Shown here: piece by piece, positions 28,851-41,310 of the stretch
How positions within the stretch are numbered: the stretch's first letter is position 1
Layout: every line of letters begins with the position of its first letter
DNA from: Agelas oroides
Taxonomy: Eukaryota; Porifera; Demospongiae; Agelasida; Agelasidae
Direction: 5' to 3'
Assembly: GCA_949130485.1 (NCBI GenBank)
Contig: OX422186.1
Coordinates: forward strand, 7,254,792 to 7,318,791
Length of the DNA: 64,000 nucleotides
Notes under the pieces: model-generated
What the model was told of the DNA's origin: nothing
What the model saw: the letters and a program-made list of their open reading frames with translations, nothing else
Databases searched by the model: none
Position numbers and translations under genes: made by a program

Positions 28851-29907
28851 GTGCATATAATCCAGAAGCTATGGGAATGGAGAGTTTAAAAATGGAAACC
28901 TTTTGTCGGTGCAAAGGGCGCACAAACCTGTAAGGGTCGTCCAAATTCGCCTTCCCCAGCAGCGCCATATAGTGCCGTCAATGGAAATTCCCGTATATTT
29001 GGGAGTATGGCTAGCCCGATACAAACGTTGCACTTATGCAAGGTGCATATAATCTACAAGCTATGGGAATGGAGAGTTTTAAAATGGAATCCTTTTGTCG
29101 GTGCAATGGGCGCAAAAAGCTGTACGGGTCGTCCAATGTCGACTTCCCCAGCAGCGCCATATAGTGTCGTCAATGGAAATTCTCGTACTTTCGCGAGTAT
29201 GCCTAGCCCGGTACAAACGTTGCACTAATGTAAGATTCATATAATCCAGAAGCTATGGGAATGGAGAGTTTAAAAATGGAATCCTTTTGTCGGTACAATG
29301 GGCGTACAAAGCTGTACCGGCCTTCAAATGTCGCCTTCCACAGCAGCGCCATATAGTGCCGTCAATGAAAATTCTCGTACATTCGCGAGTATGCCTAGCC
29401 CGGTACAAACGTTGCACTAATGCAAGGTTCATATAATCTAGAAGCTATGGGAAAGGAGAGTTTAAAAATGGAAACCTTTTGTCGGTGCAAATGGTGCACA
29501 AAGTTGTACGGGCGGTCCAATGTCGACTTCCCCAGCAGCGCCATATAGTGCCGTCAATGGAAATTCGAGTACATTCGCGAGTATGCATAGCCCGATACAA
29601 ACGTTGCACTAATGCAAGGTGCATATAATCCAGAAGCAATGGGAATGGAGAGTTTAAAAATGGAAACCTTTTGTCGGTGCAAAGGGAGCACAAAGCTGTA
29701 CCGGCCTTCCAATGTCGCCTTCCACAGCAGCGCCATATAGTGCCGTCAATGAAAATTCTCGTACATTCGCGAGTATGCCTAGCCCGGTACAAACGTTGCA
29801 CTAATGCAAGGTTCATATAATCCAGAAGCTATGGGAAAGGAGAGTTTAAAAATGGAAACCTTTTGTCGGTGCAAATGGTGCACAAAGTTGTACGGGCCGT
29901 CCAATGT

Positions 29908-32900
29908 CGACTTCCCCAGCAGCGCCATATAGTGCTGTCAATGGAAATTCGCGTACATTCGCGAGTATGCATAGCCCGGTACAAACGTTGCACTAATACA
30001 AGGTGCATATAATCCAGAAGCTATGGGAATGGAGAGTTTAAAAATGGAAACCTTTTGTCGGTGCAAAGGGAGCACAAAGCTGTACCGGCCTTCAAATGTC
30101 GCCTTCCACAACAGCGCCATATAGTGCCGTCAATGAAAATTCTCGTACATTCGCGAGTATGCCTAGCCGGGTACAAACGTTGCACTAATGCAAGGTTCAT
30201 ATAATCCAGAAGCTATGGGAAAGGAGAGTTTAAAAATGGAAACCTTTTGTCGGTGCAAATGGCTAGCAAACCTGTACGGGTCGTCCAAATTCGCCTTCCC
30301 CATCAGCGACATATAGTGCCGTCAATGGAAATTCCCGTACATTTGGGAGTATGCTTAGCCCGATACAAACGTTGCACTAATGCAAGGTGCATATAATCCA
30401 GAAGCTATGGGAATGGAGAGTTTTAAAATGGAATCCTTTTGTCGGTGCAATGGGCGCACAAAGCTGTACGGGTCGTCCAATGTCGACTTCCCCAGCAGCG
30501 CCATATAGTGCCGTCAATGGAAATTCTCGTACTTTCGCGAGTATGCCTAGCCCGGTACAAACGTTGCACTAATACAAGATTCATATAATCCAGAAGCTAT
30601 GGGAATGGAGAGTTTAAAAATGGAATCCTTTTGTCGGTGCAAAGGGCGCACAAATCTGTACGGGTCGTCCAATGTCGCCTTCCCCAGCAGCGCCATATAG
30701 TGCCGTCAATGGAAATTCTCGTACATTCGCGAGTATGCCTAGCCCGGTGCAAACGTTGCACTAATGCAAGGTTCATATAATCCAGAAGCTATGGGAATGG
30801 AGAGTTTAAAAATGGAATCCTTTTATCGGTGCAATGGGCGCACAAAGCTGTACGGGTCGTCCAATGTCGCCTTCCCCAGCAGCGCCATATAGTGCCGTCA
30901 ATGGAAATTCTCGTACATTCGCGAGTATGCCTAGCCCGGTGCAAACGTTGTACTAATGCAAGGTTCATATAATCCAGAAGCTATGGGAAAGGAGAGTTTA
31001 AAAATGGAAACCTTTTGTCGGTGCAAAGGGCGCACACACCTGTAAGGGTTGTCAAAATTCGCCTTCCCCATCAGCGCCATATAGTGCCGTCAATGGAAAT
31101 TCCCGTACATTTGGGAGTATGCCTAGCCCGATACAAACGTTGCACTAATGCAAGGTGCATATAATCCAGAAGCTATGGGAAAGGAGAGTTTAAAAATGGA
31201 AACCTTTTGTCGGTGCAAATGGTGCACAAAGTTGTACGGGCCGTCCAATGTCGACTTCCCCAGCAGCGCCATATAGTGCTGTCAATGGAAATTCTCGTAT
31301 ATTCGCGAGTATGCCTAGCCCGGTGCAAACGTTGCACTAATGCAAGGTTCATATAATCCAGAAGCTATGGGAATGGAGAGTTTAAAAATGGAATCCTTTT
31401 ATCGGTGCAATGGGCGCACAAAGCTGTACGGGTCGTCCAATGTCGCCTTCCCCAGCAGCGCCATATAGTGCCGTCAATGGAAATTCTCGTACATTCGCGA
31501 GTATGCCTAGCCCGGTGCAAACGTTGTACTAATGCAAGGTTCATATAATCCAGAAGCTATGGGAAAGGAGAGTTTAAAAATGGAAACCTTTTGTCGGTGC
31601 AAAGGGCGCACACACCTGTAAGGGTTGTCAAAATTCGCCTTCCCCATCAGCGCCATATAGTGCCGTCAATGGAAATTCCCGTACATTTGGGAGTATGCCT
31701 AGCCCGATACAAACGTTGCACTAATGCAAGGTGCATATAATCCAGAAGCTATGGGAAAGGAGAGTTTAAAAATGGAAACCTTTTGTCGGTGCAAATGGTG
31801 CACAAAGTTGTACGGGCCGTCCAATGTCGACTTCCCCAGCAGCGCCATATAGTGCTGTCAATGGAAATTCTCGTATATTCGCGAGTATGCATAGCCCGGT
31901 ACAAACGTTGCACTAATACAAGGTGCATATAATCCAGAAGCTATGGGAATGGAGAGTTTAAAAATGGAATCCTTTTATCGGTGCAATGGGCGCACAAAGT
32001 TGTACGGGCCGTCCAATGTCGCCTTCCCCAGCAGCGCCATATAGTGCCGTCAATGGAAATTAGCGTACATTCGCGAGTATGCATAACCCGTTACAAACGT
32101 TGCACTAATGCAAGGTTCATATAATCCAGAAGCTATGGGAAAGGAGAGTTTAAAAATGGAAACCTTTTGTCGGTGCAAAAGGTGCACAAAGTTGTACGGG
32201 CCGTCAAATGTCGCCTTCCCCAGCAGCGCCATATAGTGCTGTCAATGGAAATTCGCGTATATTCGCGAGTATGCATAGCCCGGTACAAACGTTGCACTAA
32301 TACAAGGTGCATATAATCCAGAAGCTATGGGAATGGAGAGTTTAAAAATGGAATCCTTTTATCGGTGCAATGGGCGCACAAAGCTGTACGGGTCGTCCAA
32401 TGTCGCCTTCCCCAGCAGCGCCATATAGTGCCGTCAATGGAAATTCTCGTACATTCGCGAGTATGCCTAGCCCGGTGCAAACGTTGCACTAATGCAAGGT
32501 TCATATAATCCAGAAGCTATGGGAAAGGAGAGTTTAAAAATGGAAACCTTTTGTCGGTGCAAAGGGCCCACACACCTGTAAGGGTCGTCAAAATTCGCCT
32601 TCCCCAGCAGCGCCATATAGTGCCGTCAGTGGAAATTCCCGTACATTTGGGAGTATGCCTAGCCCGATACAAACGTTGCACTAATGCAAGGTGCATATAA
32701 TCCAGAAGCTATGGGAATGGAGAGTTTAAAAATGGAAACCTTTTGTCGGTGCAAAAGGTGCACAAAGCTGTACGGGTCGTCCAATGTCGCCTTCCCCAGG
32801 AGCGCCATATAGTTCTGTCAATGAAAATTCTCGTACATTCGCGAGTATGCCTAGCCCGGTACAAACGTTGCACTAATGCAAGGTTCATATAATCCAGAAG

Positions 32901-34912
32901 CTATGGGAAAGGAGAGTTTAAAAATGGAAACCTTTTCTCGGTGCAAAAGGTGCACAAAGTTGTACGGGCCGTCCAATGTCGCCTTCCCCAGCAGCGCCAT
33001 ATAGTGCCGTCAATGGAAATTAGCGTACATTCGCGTGTATGCATAACCCGTTACAAACGTTGCACTAATGCAAGGTTCATATAATCCAGAAGCTATGGGA
33101 AAGGAGAGTTTAAAAATGGAAACCTTTTGTCGGTGCAAAAGGTGCACAAAGTTGTACGGGCCGTCCAATGTCGCCTTCCCCAGCAGCACCATATAGTGCC
33201 GTCAATGGAAATTAGCGTACATTCGCGAGTATTCTCAACCCGGTACAAACGTTGCACTAATGCAAGGTTCATATAATCCAGAAGCTATGGGAATGGAGAG
33301 TTTAAAAATGGAAACCTTTTGTCGGTGCAAATGGTGCACAAAGTTGTACGGGCCGTCCAATGTCGACTTCCCCAGCAGCGCCATATAGTGCTGTCAATGG
33401 AAATTCGCGTATATTCGCGAGTATGCATAGCCCGGTACAAACGTTGCACTAATACAAGGTGCATATAATCCAGAAACTATGGGAATGGAGAGTTTAAAAA
33501 TGGAAACCTTTTGTCGGTGCAATGGGCGCACAAAGCTGTACGGGTCGTCAAATGTCGCCTTCCCCAGCAGCGCCATATAGTGCCGTCAATGGAAATTCTC
33601 GTACATTCGCGAGTATGCCTAGCCCGGTACAAACGTTGCACTAATGCAAGGTTCATATAATCCAGAAGCTATGGGAAAGGAGAGTTTAAAAATGGAAACC
33701 TTTTGTCGGTGCAAAGGGCGCACACACCTGTAAGGGTCGTCCAAATTCGCCTTCCCCAGCAGCGCCATATAGTGCCGTCAATGGAAATTCCCGTACATTT
33801 GGGAGTATGCCTAGCCCGATACAAACGTTGCACTAATGCAAGGTGCATATAATCCAGAAGCTATGGGAATGGAGAGTTTAAAAATGGAAACCTTTTGTCG
33901 TTTCAAAAGGTGCACAAAGTTGTACGGGCCGTCCAATGTCGCCTTTCCCAGCAGCGCCATATAGTGCCGTCAATGGAAATTAGCGTTCATTCGCGAGTAT
34001 GCATAGCCCGGTACAAACGTTGCATTAATGCAAGGTTCATATAATCCAGAAGCTATGGGAAAGGAGAGTTTAAAAATGGAAACCTTTTGTCGGTGCAAAG
34101 GGCGCACACACCTGTAAGGGTCGTCCAAATTCGCCTTCCCCAGCAGCGCCATATAGTGCCGTCAATGGAAATTCCCGTACATTTGGGAGTATGCCTAGCC
34201 CGATACAAACGTTGCACTAATGCAAGGTGCATATAATCCAGAAGCTATGGGAATGGAGAGTTTAAAAATGGAAACCTTTTGTCGGTGCAAAAGGTGCACA
34301 AAGTTGTACGGGCCGTCCAATGTCGCCTTCCCCAGCAGCGCCATATAGTGCCGTCAATGGAAATTAGCGTACATTCGCGAGTATGCATAGCCCGGTACAA
34401 ACGTTGCACTAATGCAAGGTTCATATAATCCAGAAGCTATGGGAATGGAGAGTTTAAAAATGGAATCCTTTTGTCGGTGCAATGGGCGCACAAAGCTGTA
34501 CGGGTCGTCAAATGTCGCCTTCCCCAGCAGCGCCATATAGTGCCGTCAATGGAAATTCTCGTACTTTCGCGAGTATGCCTAGCCCGGTACAAACGTTGCA
34601 CTAATGCAAGGTGCATATAATCCAGAAGCTATTGGAATGGAGAGTTTTAAAATGGAATCCTTTTGTCGGTGCAATGGGCGCACAAAGCTGTACGGGTCGT
34701 CCAATGTCGACTTCCCCAGCAACGCCATATAGTGCCGTCAATGGAAATTCTCGTACATTCGCAAGTATGCCTAGCCCGGTACAAACGTTGCACTAATGCA
34801 AGATTCATATAATCCAGAAGCTATGGGAATGGAGAGTTTAAAAATGGAATCCTTTTCTCGATGCAATGGGCGCACAAAGCTGAACGGATCGTCAAATGTC
34901 GCCTTCCCCAGC
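29908..34912. repeat. Left copy of a 4.4-5.0 kb segmental duplication within the satellite
   Basis: This segment matches 43,801-48,229 in order. Shared rare variants include CCGGGTACAAACG, ATGGCTAGCAAACC, CACTAATACAAGATTC, CATAACCCGTTACAAACG, TTGCATTAATGC and CTGAACGGATCG. The offset starts at 13,893, falls to 12,357 and ends at 13,317, so the two copies gained or lost whole monomers independently after duplication. Here the satellite is continuous across 29,908; in the other copy the unique island abuts that point. Confidence 0.85.
30781..31932. repeat. 3-mer higher-order repeat, two copies of 576 bp
   Basis: The rare GCAAACGTTGTACTAATG, CACACCTGTAAGGGTTGTC and CTTTTATCGGTGC recur in order at 576 bases (for example near 30,941 and 31,517). 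This expansion contributes to the length difference between this block and its paralogue in the right arm. Confidence 0.85.
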
Positions 34913-37900
34913 AGCGCCATATAGTGCTGTCAATGGAAATTCTCGTACATTCGCGAGTATGCCTAGCCAGGTACAAACGTTGCACTAATGCAAGGTTCAT
35001 ATAATCCAGAAGCTATGGGAATGGAGAGTTTAAAAATGGAATCCTTTTGTAGGTGCAATGGGCGCACAAAGCTGTACGGGTTGTCCAATGTCGCCTTCCC
35101 CAGCAGCGCCATATAGTTCCGTCAATGGAAATTCTCGTACTTTCGCGAGTATGCCTAGCCCGGTACAAACGTTGCACTAATGCAAGGTTCATATAATCCA
35201 GAAGCTATGGGAAAGGAGAGTTTAAAAATGGAAACCTTTTGTCGGTGCAAAAGGTGCACAAAGTTGTACGGGCCGTCCAATGTCGCCTTCCCCAGCAGCG
35301 CCATATAGTGCTGTCAATTGAAATTAGCGTACATTCGCGAGTATGCATAGCCCGGTACAAACGTTGCACTAATGCAAGATTCATATAATCCAGAAGCTAT
35401 GGGAATGGAGAGTTTAAAAATGGAATCCTTTTGTCGGTGCAAAGGGCGCACAAAGCTGTACGGGTCGTCCAATGTCGCCTTCCCCAGCAGCGCCATATAG
35501 TGCCGTCAATTGAAAATTCTCGTACATTTGCGAGTATGCCTAGCCCGGTACAAACGTTGCACTAATGCAAGGTTCATATAATCCAGAAGCTATGGGAAAG
35601 GAGAGTTTAAAAATGGAAACCTTTTGTCAGTGCAAAAGGTGCACAAAGTTGTACGGGCCGTTCAATGTCGCCTTCCCCAGCAGCGCCATATAGTGCCGTC
35701 AATGGAAATTAGCGTACATTCGCGAGTATTCCTAGCCCGGTTCAAACGTAGCACTAATGCAAGGTTCATATAATCCAGAAGCTATGGGAATGGAGAGTTT
35801 AAAAATGGAAACATTTTGTCGGTGCAAAGGGCGCACAAATTTGTACGGGTCGTCCAATGTCGCCTTCCCCAGCAGCGCCGTATAGTGCCGTCAATGGAAA
35901 TTAGCGTACATTCGCGAGTATGCATAGCCCGGTACAAACGTAGCACTAATGCAAGGTGCATATAATCCAGAAGCTATGGGAATGGAGAGTTTAAAAATGG
36001 AAACATTTTGTCGGTGAAAAGGGCGCACAAATTTGTACGGGTCGACCAATGTCGCCTTCCCCAGCAGCGCCAAATAGTGCCGTCAATGGAAATTCGCGTA
36101 CATTCGCGAGTATGCCTAGCCCGGTACAAACGTTGCACTAATGCAAGGTTCATATAATCCAGAAGCTATGGGAAAGGAGAGTTTGAAAATGGAAACCTTT
36201 TGTCGGTGCAAAAGGTGCACAAAGTTGTACGGACCGTCCAATGTCGCCTTCCCCAGCAGCGCCATATAGTGCCGTCAATGGAAATTAGCGTACATTCGCG
36301 AGTATTCCTAGCCCGGTACAAACGTTGCACTAATGCAAGGTTCATATAATCCAGAAGCTATGGGAAAGGAGAGTTTAAAAATGGAAACCTTTTGTCGGTG
36401 CAATAGGTGTACAAAGTTGTACGGGCCGTCCAATGTCGCCTTCCCCAGCAGCGCCATATAGTGCCGTCAATGGAAATTAGCGTACATTCGCGAGTATTCC
36501 TAGCCCGGTACAAACGTTGCACTAATGCAAGGTTCATATATTCCAGAAGCTATGGGAAAGGAGAGTTTAAAAATGGAAACCTTTTGTCGGTGCAAAAGGT
36601 GCACAAAGTTGTGCGGGCCGTTCAATGTCGCCTTCCCCAGCAGCGCCATATAGTGCCGTCAATGGAAATTAGCGTACATTCGCGAGTATTCCTAGCCCGG
36701 TACAAACGTAGCACTAATGCAAGGTGCAAATAATCCTGAATCTATGGGAATGGAGAGTTTAAAAATGGAAACATTTTGTCGGTGCAAAGGGCGCACAAAA
36801 TTGTACGGGTCGTCCAATGTCGCCTTCTCCAGCAGCGCCATATAGTGCTGTCAATGGAAATTCTCGTACTTTCGCGAGTATGCCTAGTCCGGTACAAACG
36901 TTGCACTAATGCAAGGTTCATATAATCCAGAAGATATGGGAAAGGAGAGTTTAAAAATGGAAACCTTTTGTCGGTGCAAAGGGAGCACAAAGCTGTACCG
37001 GCCTTCCAATGTCGCCTTCCACAGCAGCGCCATACAGTGCCGTCAATGAAAATTCTCGTACATTCGCGAGTATGCCTAGCCCGGTACAAACGTTGCACTA
37101 ATGCAAGGTTCATATAATCCAGAAGCTATGGGAAAGGAGAGTTTAAAAATGGAAACCTTTTGTCGGTGCAAAAGGTGCACAAAGTTGTACGGGCCGTCCA
37201 ATGTCGCCTTCCCCAGCAGCGCCATATAGTGCCGTCAATGGAAATAAGCATACATTCGCGAGTATTCCTAGCCCGGTACAAACGTTGCACTAATGCAAGG
37301 TTCATATAATCCAGAAGCTATGGGAAAGGAGAGTTTAAAAATGGAAACCTTTTGTCGGTGCAAAAGGTGCACAAAGTTGTACGGGTCGTTCAAAGTCGCC
37401 TTCCCCAGCAGCGCCATATAGTGCCGTCAATGGAAATTAGCGTACATTCGCGAGTATTCCTAGCCCGGTACAAACGTAGCAATAATGCAAGGTGCATATA
37501 ATCCAGAATCTATGGGAATGGACAGTTTAAAAATGGAAACATTTTGTCGGTGCAAAGGGCGCACAAAATTGTACGGGTCGTCCAATGTCGCCTTCTCCAG
37601 CAGCGCCATATAGTGCTGTCAATGGAAATTCTCGTACTTTCGCGAGTATGCCTTGTCCGGTACAAACGTTGCACTAATGCAAGGTTCATATAATCCAGAA
37701 GATATGGGAAAGGAGAGTTTAAAAATGGAATCCTTTTGTCTGTGCAATGGGCGCACAAAGCTATACGGGTCGTCCAATGTCGCCTTCCCCAGCAGCGCCA
37801 TATAGTGCCGTCAATGGAAATTCGTGTACATTCGCGAGTATGCATAGCCCGGCACAAACGTTGCACTAATACAAGGTGCATATAATCCAGAAGCTATGGG

Positions 37901-39004
37901 AAGGGAGAGTTTAAAAATGGAAACCTTTTGTCGGTGCAAAAGGTGCACAAAGTTGTACGGGCCGTCCAATGTCGACTTCCCCAGCAGCGCCATACAGTGT
38001 CGTCAATGGAAATTCTCGTACATTCGCGAGTATGCCTTGACCGGTACAAACGTTGCACTAATGCAAGGTTCATATAATCCAGAAGCTATGGGAATGGAGA
38101 GTTTAAAAATGGAATCCTTTTGTCGGTGCAATGGGCGCACAAAGCTGTACGGGTCGTCCAATGTCGCCTTCCCCAGCAGCGCCATATAGTGCTGTCAATG
38201 GAAATTCTCGTACATTCGCGAGTATGTCTAGCCCGGTACAAACGTTGCACTAATGCAAGGTTCATATAATCCAGAAGCTATGGGAGAGGAGAGTTTAAAA
38301 ATGGAAACCTTTTGTCGGTTCAAAGGGCGCACAAACCTGTACGGGTCGTCCAAATTCGCCTTCCCCAGCAGCGCCATATAGTGCTGTCAATGGAAATTCC
38401 CGTACATTTGTGAGTATGCCTAGCCCGATACAAACGTTGCACTAATGCAAGGTGCATATAATCCAGAAGATAAGGGAATGGAGAGTTTAAAAATGGAATC
38501 CTTTTGTCGGTGCAATGGGCGCACAAAGCTGTACGGGTCGTCCAATGTCGCCTTCCCCAGCAGCGCCATATAGTTCCGTCAATGGAAATTCTCGTACTTT
38601 CGCGAGTATGCCTAGCCCGGTACAAACGTTGCACTAATGCAAGGTTCATATAATCCAGAAACTATGGGAAAGGAGAGTTTGAAAATGGAAACCTTTTGTC
38701 GGTGCAAAAGGTGCACAAAGCTGTACGGGTCGTCCAATGTCGCCTTCCCCAGCAGCGCCATATAGTGCCGTCAATGGAAATTTTCGAACATTCGCGAGTA
38801 TGCCTAGCCCGGTACAAACGTTGCACTAATGCAAGGTTCATATAATCCAGAAGCTATGTGAATGGAGAGTTTAAAAATGGAATCCTTTTGTCGGTGCAAT
38901 GGGCGCACAAAGCTGTACGGGTCGTCCAATGTCGCCTTCCCCAGCAGCGCTATATAGTGCCGTCAATGGAAATTCGTGTACATTCGCGAGTATGCATAGC
39001 CCGG

Positions 39005-39196
39005 TACAAACGTTGCACTAATACAAGGTGCATATAATCCAGAAGCTATGGGAAGGGAGAGTTTAAAAATGGAAACCTTTTGTCGGTGCAAAAGGTGCAC
39101 AAAGTTGTACGGGCCGTCCAATGTCGACTTCCCCAGCAGCGCCATATAGTGTCGTCAATGGAAATTCTCGTACATTCGCGAGTATGCCTTGCCCGG
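39005..39196 (+). repeat. Representative monomer, subfamily A
   Basis: This monomer is marked by GCAAAAGGTGCACAAAG, TTGTACGGGCCGTCC and TCGACTTCCCC. Its GTGCA-AAAGG-TGCAC dyad is perfect. It is found throughout both arms and commonly carries TCGCG/CGCGA arms in the 3' dyad, or follows a unit that does. Confidence 0.85.
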
Positions 39197-39388
39197 TACA
39201 AACGTTGCACTAATGCAAGGTTCATATAATCCAGAAGCTATGGCAGAGGAGAGTTTAAAAACGGAAACCTTTTGTCGGTTCAAAGGGCGCACAAACCTGT
39301 ACGGGTCGTCCAAATTCGCCTTCCCTAGCAGCGCCATATAGTGCCGTCAATGGAAATTCCCGTACATTTGGGAGTATGCCTAGCCCGA
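39197..39388 (+). repeat. Representative monomer, subfamily D
   Basis: This monomer is marked by GGGCGCACAAACCTGTACGG, GTCGTCCAAATTCGCC and ATTCCCGTACATTTGGGAG, usually followed by GCCCGATACAAACG at the start of the next unit. Its 3' dyad uses TCCC/GGGA arms instead of the TCGCG/CGCGA of other types. The next unit varies by region: type B at 0-6 kb and 38-40 kb, type C at 13-25 kb, type A-like at 31-34 kb. Confidence 0.85.
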
Positions 39389-40732
39389 TACAAACGTTGC
39401 ACTAATGCAAGGTGCATATAATCCAGAAGATAAGGGAATGGAGAGTTTAAAAATGGAATCCTTTTGTCGGTGCAATGGGCGCACAAAGCTGTACGGGTCG
39501 TCCAATGTCGCCTTCCCCAGCAGCGCCATATAGCTCCGTCAATGGAAATTCTCGTACTTTCGCGAGTATGCCTAGCCCGGTATAAACGTTGCACTAATGC
39601 TAGGTTCATATAATCCAGAAACTATGGGAAAGGAGAGTTTGAAAATGGAAACCTTTTGTCGGTGCAAAAGGTGCACAAAGCTGTACGGGTCGTCCAATGT
39701 CGCCTTCCCCAGCAGCGCCATATAGTGCCGTCAATGGAAATTCGTGTACATTCGCGAGTATGCATAGCCCGGCACAAACGTTGCACTAATACAAGGTGCA
39801 TATAATCCAGAAGCTATGGGAAGGGAGAGTTTAAAAATGTAAACCTTTTGTCGGTGCAAAAGGTGCACAAAGTTGTACGGGCCGTCCAATGTCGACTTCC
39901 CCAGCAGCGCCATACAGTGTCGTCAATGGAAATTCTCGTACATTCGCGAGTATGCCTTGCCCGGTACAAACGTTGCACTAATGCAAGGTTCATATAATTC
40001 AGAAGCTATGAGAAAGGAGAGTTTAAAAATGGAAACCTTTTGTCGGTTCAAAGGGCGCACAAACCTGTACGGGTCGTCCAAATTCGCCTTCCCCAGCAGC
40101 GCCATATAGTGCTGTCAATGGAAATTCCCGTACATTTGGGAGTATGCCTAGCCCGATACAAACGTTGCACTAATGCAAGGTGCATATAATCCAGAAGATA
40201 AGGGAATGGAGAGTTTAAAAATGGAATCCTTTTGTCGGTGCAATGGGCGCACAAAGCTGTACGGGTCGTCCAATGTCGCCTTCCCCAGCAGCGCCATATA
40301 GTTCCGTCAATGGAAATTCTCGTACTTTCGCGAGTATGCCTAGCCCAGTACAAACGTTGCACTAATGCAAGGTTCAAATAATCCAGAAACTATGGGAAAG
40401 GAGAGTTTAAAAATGGAAACCTTTTGTCGGTGCAAAAGGTGCACAAAGTTGTACGGGCCGTCCAATGTCGACTTCCCCAGCAGTGCCATATAGTGCCGTC
40501 AATGAAAATTCTCGTACATTCGCGAGTATGCCTAGCCCGGTACAAACTTTGCACTAATGCAAGGTTCATATAATCCAGAAGCTATGAGAAAGGAGAGTTT
40601 AAAAATGGAAACCTTTTGTCGGTGCAAAGGGCGCACAAACCTGTACGGGTCGTCCAAATTCGCCTTCCCCAGTAGAGCCATATAGTGCTGTCAATGGAAA
40701 TTCCCGTACATTTGGGAGTATGCCTAGCCCGA

Positions 40733-40924
40733 TACAAACGTTGCACTAATGCAAGGTGCATATAATCCAGAAGCTATGGGAATGGAGAGTTTAAAAATGG
40801 AAACCTTTTGTCGGTGCAAATGGAGCACAAAGCTGTACCGGCCTTCCAATGTCGCCTTCCACAGCAGCGCCATATAGTGCCGTCAATGAAAATTCTCGTA
40901 CATTCGCGAGTATGCCTAGCCCGG
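40733..40924 (+). repeat. Representative monomer, subfamily C
   Basis: This monomer is marked by GGAGCACAAAGCTGTACCGG, CCTTCCAATGTCGCC, TTCCACAGCAG and CAATGAAAATTCTCG. The four markers are almost always inherited together, which defines a discrete lineage. It is abundant at 6.7-7.3, 12-13.4, 15.4-18.2, 22.2-25.7, 29.3-30.1 and 52.9 kb and near 63 kb to the window end. Confidence 0.85.
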
Positions 40925-41068
40925 TACAAACGTTGCACTAATGCAAGGTTCATATAATCCAGAAGCTATGAGAAAGGAGAGTTTAAAAATGGAAACCTTT
41001 TGTCGGTGCAAAGTGCTCACAAACCTGTACGGGTCGTCCAAATTCGCCTTCCCCAGTAGAGCCATATA

Positions 41069-41310
41069 CACAGAAAAAAAAAAGTGTGCTAATCTGACAC
41101 AAAAAGTGTGTCAAAAGTGATGTCTCCAGTTTTGACACACCTACACGCATGTCAAATTATTAGGTGTGTCAAAACTACACATGTGCTAACTGGACAGTGT
41201 GCCAAATTAGTAGTGTGCTATTCAGCAAGTGTGCTAAATAACAAGTGTGTTATTCTACCAATGTGTCAAAATTGGTGTGCAAAATTAGCAGTGTGTCAAC
41301 TGACATGCAG
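41069..41310. repeat. Degenerate GTGTG minisatellite with inverted repeat
   Basis: After a run of ten A there is a series of short units starting GTGTG. From 41,197 the starts are 41,197, 41,213, 41,229, 41,245, 41,263, 41,275 and 41,291, mostly 16 bases apart, with forms such as GTGTGCTAAATAACAA and GTGTGCAAAATTAGCA. To the left, GTGTGTCAAAA (41,106-41,116) and TTTTGACACAC (41,130-41,140) form a perfect 11-bp inverted repeat with a 13-base spacer, and AGGTGTGTCAAAAC recurs at 41,162. It could be a decayed minisatellite or the terminal part of a small transposable element; no transposase is visible. Confidence 0.75.

Larger units (their letters stand above)
37600..40930. repeat. Mixed 5-mer/4-mer higher-order repeat next to the island
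   Basis: The rare CAGAAGATAAGGGAATGG occurs near 38,465, 39,425 and 40,193, spaced 960 and 768 bases. GTATGCCTTG(C/A)CCGG, ATTCGTGTACATTCGCG and CTATGGGAAGGGAG accompany it. At the very end a two-monomer unit with CTATGAGAAAGG and CCCCAGTAGAGCC is repeated at 384 bases, and its second copy is cut by the island. Confidence 0.8.
1..41068. repeat. 192-bp satellite array, left arm (about 214 monomers)
   Basis: The same 192-base unit repeats head to tail without interruption. The anchor GCACTAATG, or its close variants, occurs at 37 and 40,935, which is 213 units plus 2 bases. The unit contains, in order, TACAAACGTTGCACTAATGC, a CATATAATCC block, GAAGCTATGGGAA, TTTAAAAATGGAA, TTGTCGGTGCAA, a variable core around CACAAAG-TGTAC, CCAGCAGCGCCATATAGTG, CAATGGAAATTC and TTCGCGAGTATG. 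The net +2 is explained by about a dozen single-base indels: an extra C near 2,632, 3,017 and 4,553; an extra T near 11,430, 14,887 and 21,415; single losses near 3,804, 7,960, 9,690, 18,712 and 24,390; and a gain near 35,510. No gene, RNA or transposon interrupts it. Unit length near nucleosome-plus-linker size is typical of centromeric or pericentromeric satellites; that role is inferred. Confidence 0.98.

Noticed and set aside
1..41068. CRISPR-like direct repeats
   Set aside because: Repeats are contiguous 192-base units with no alternation of short conserved repeats and unique spacers, and no cas genes.
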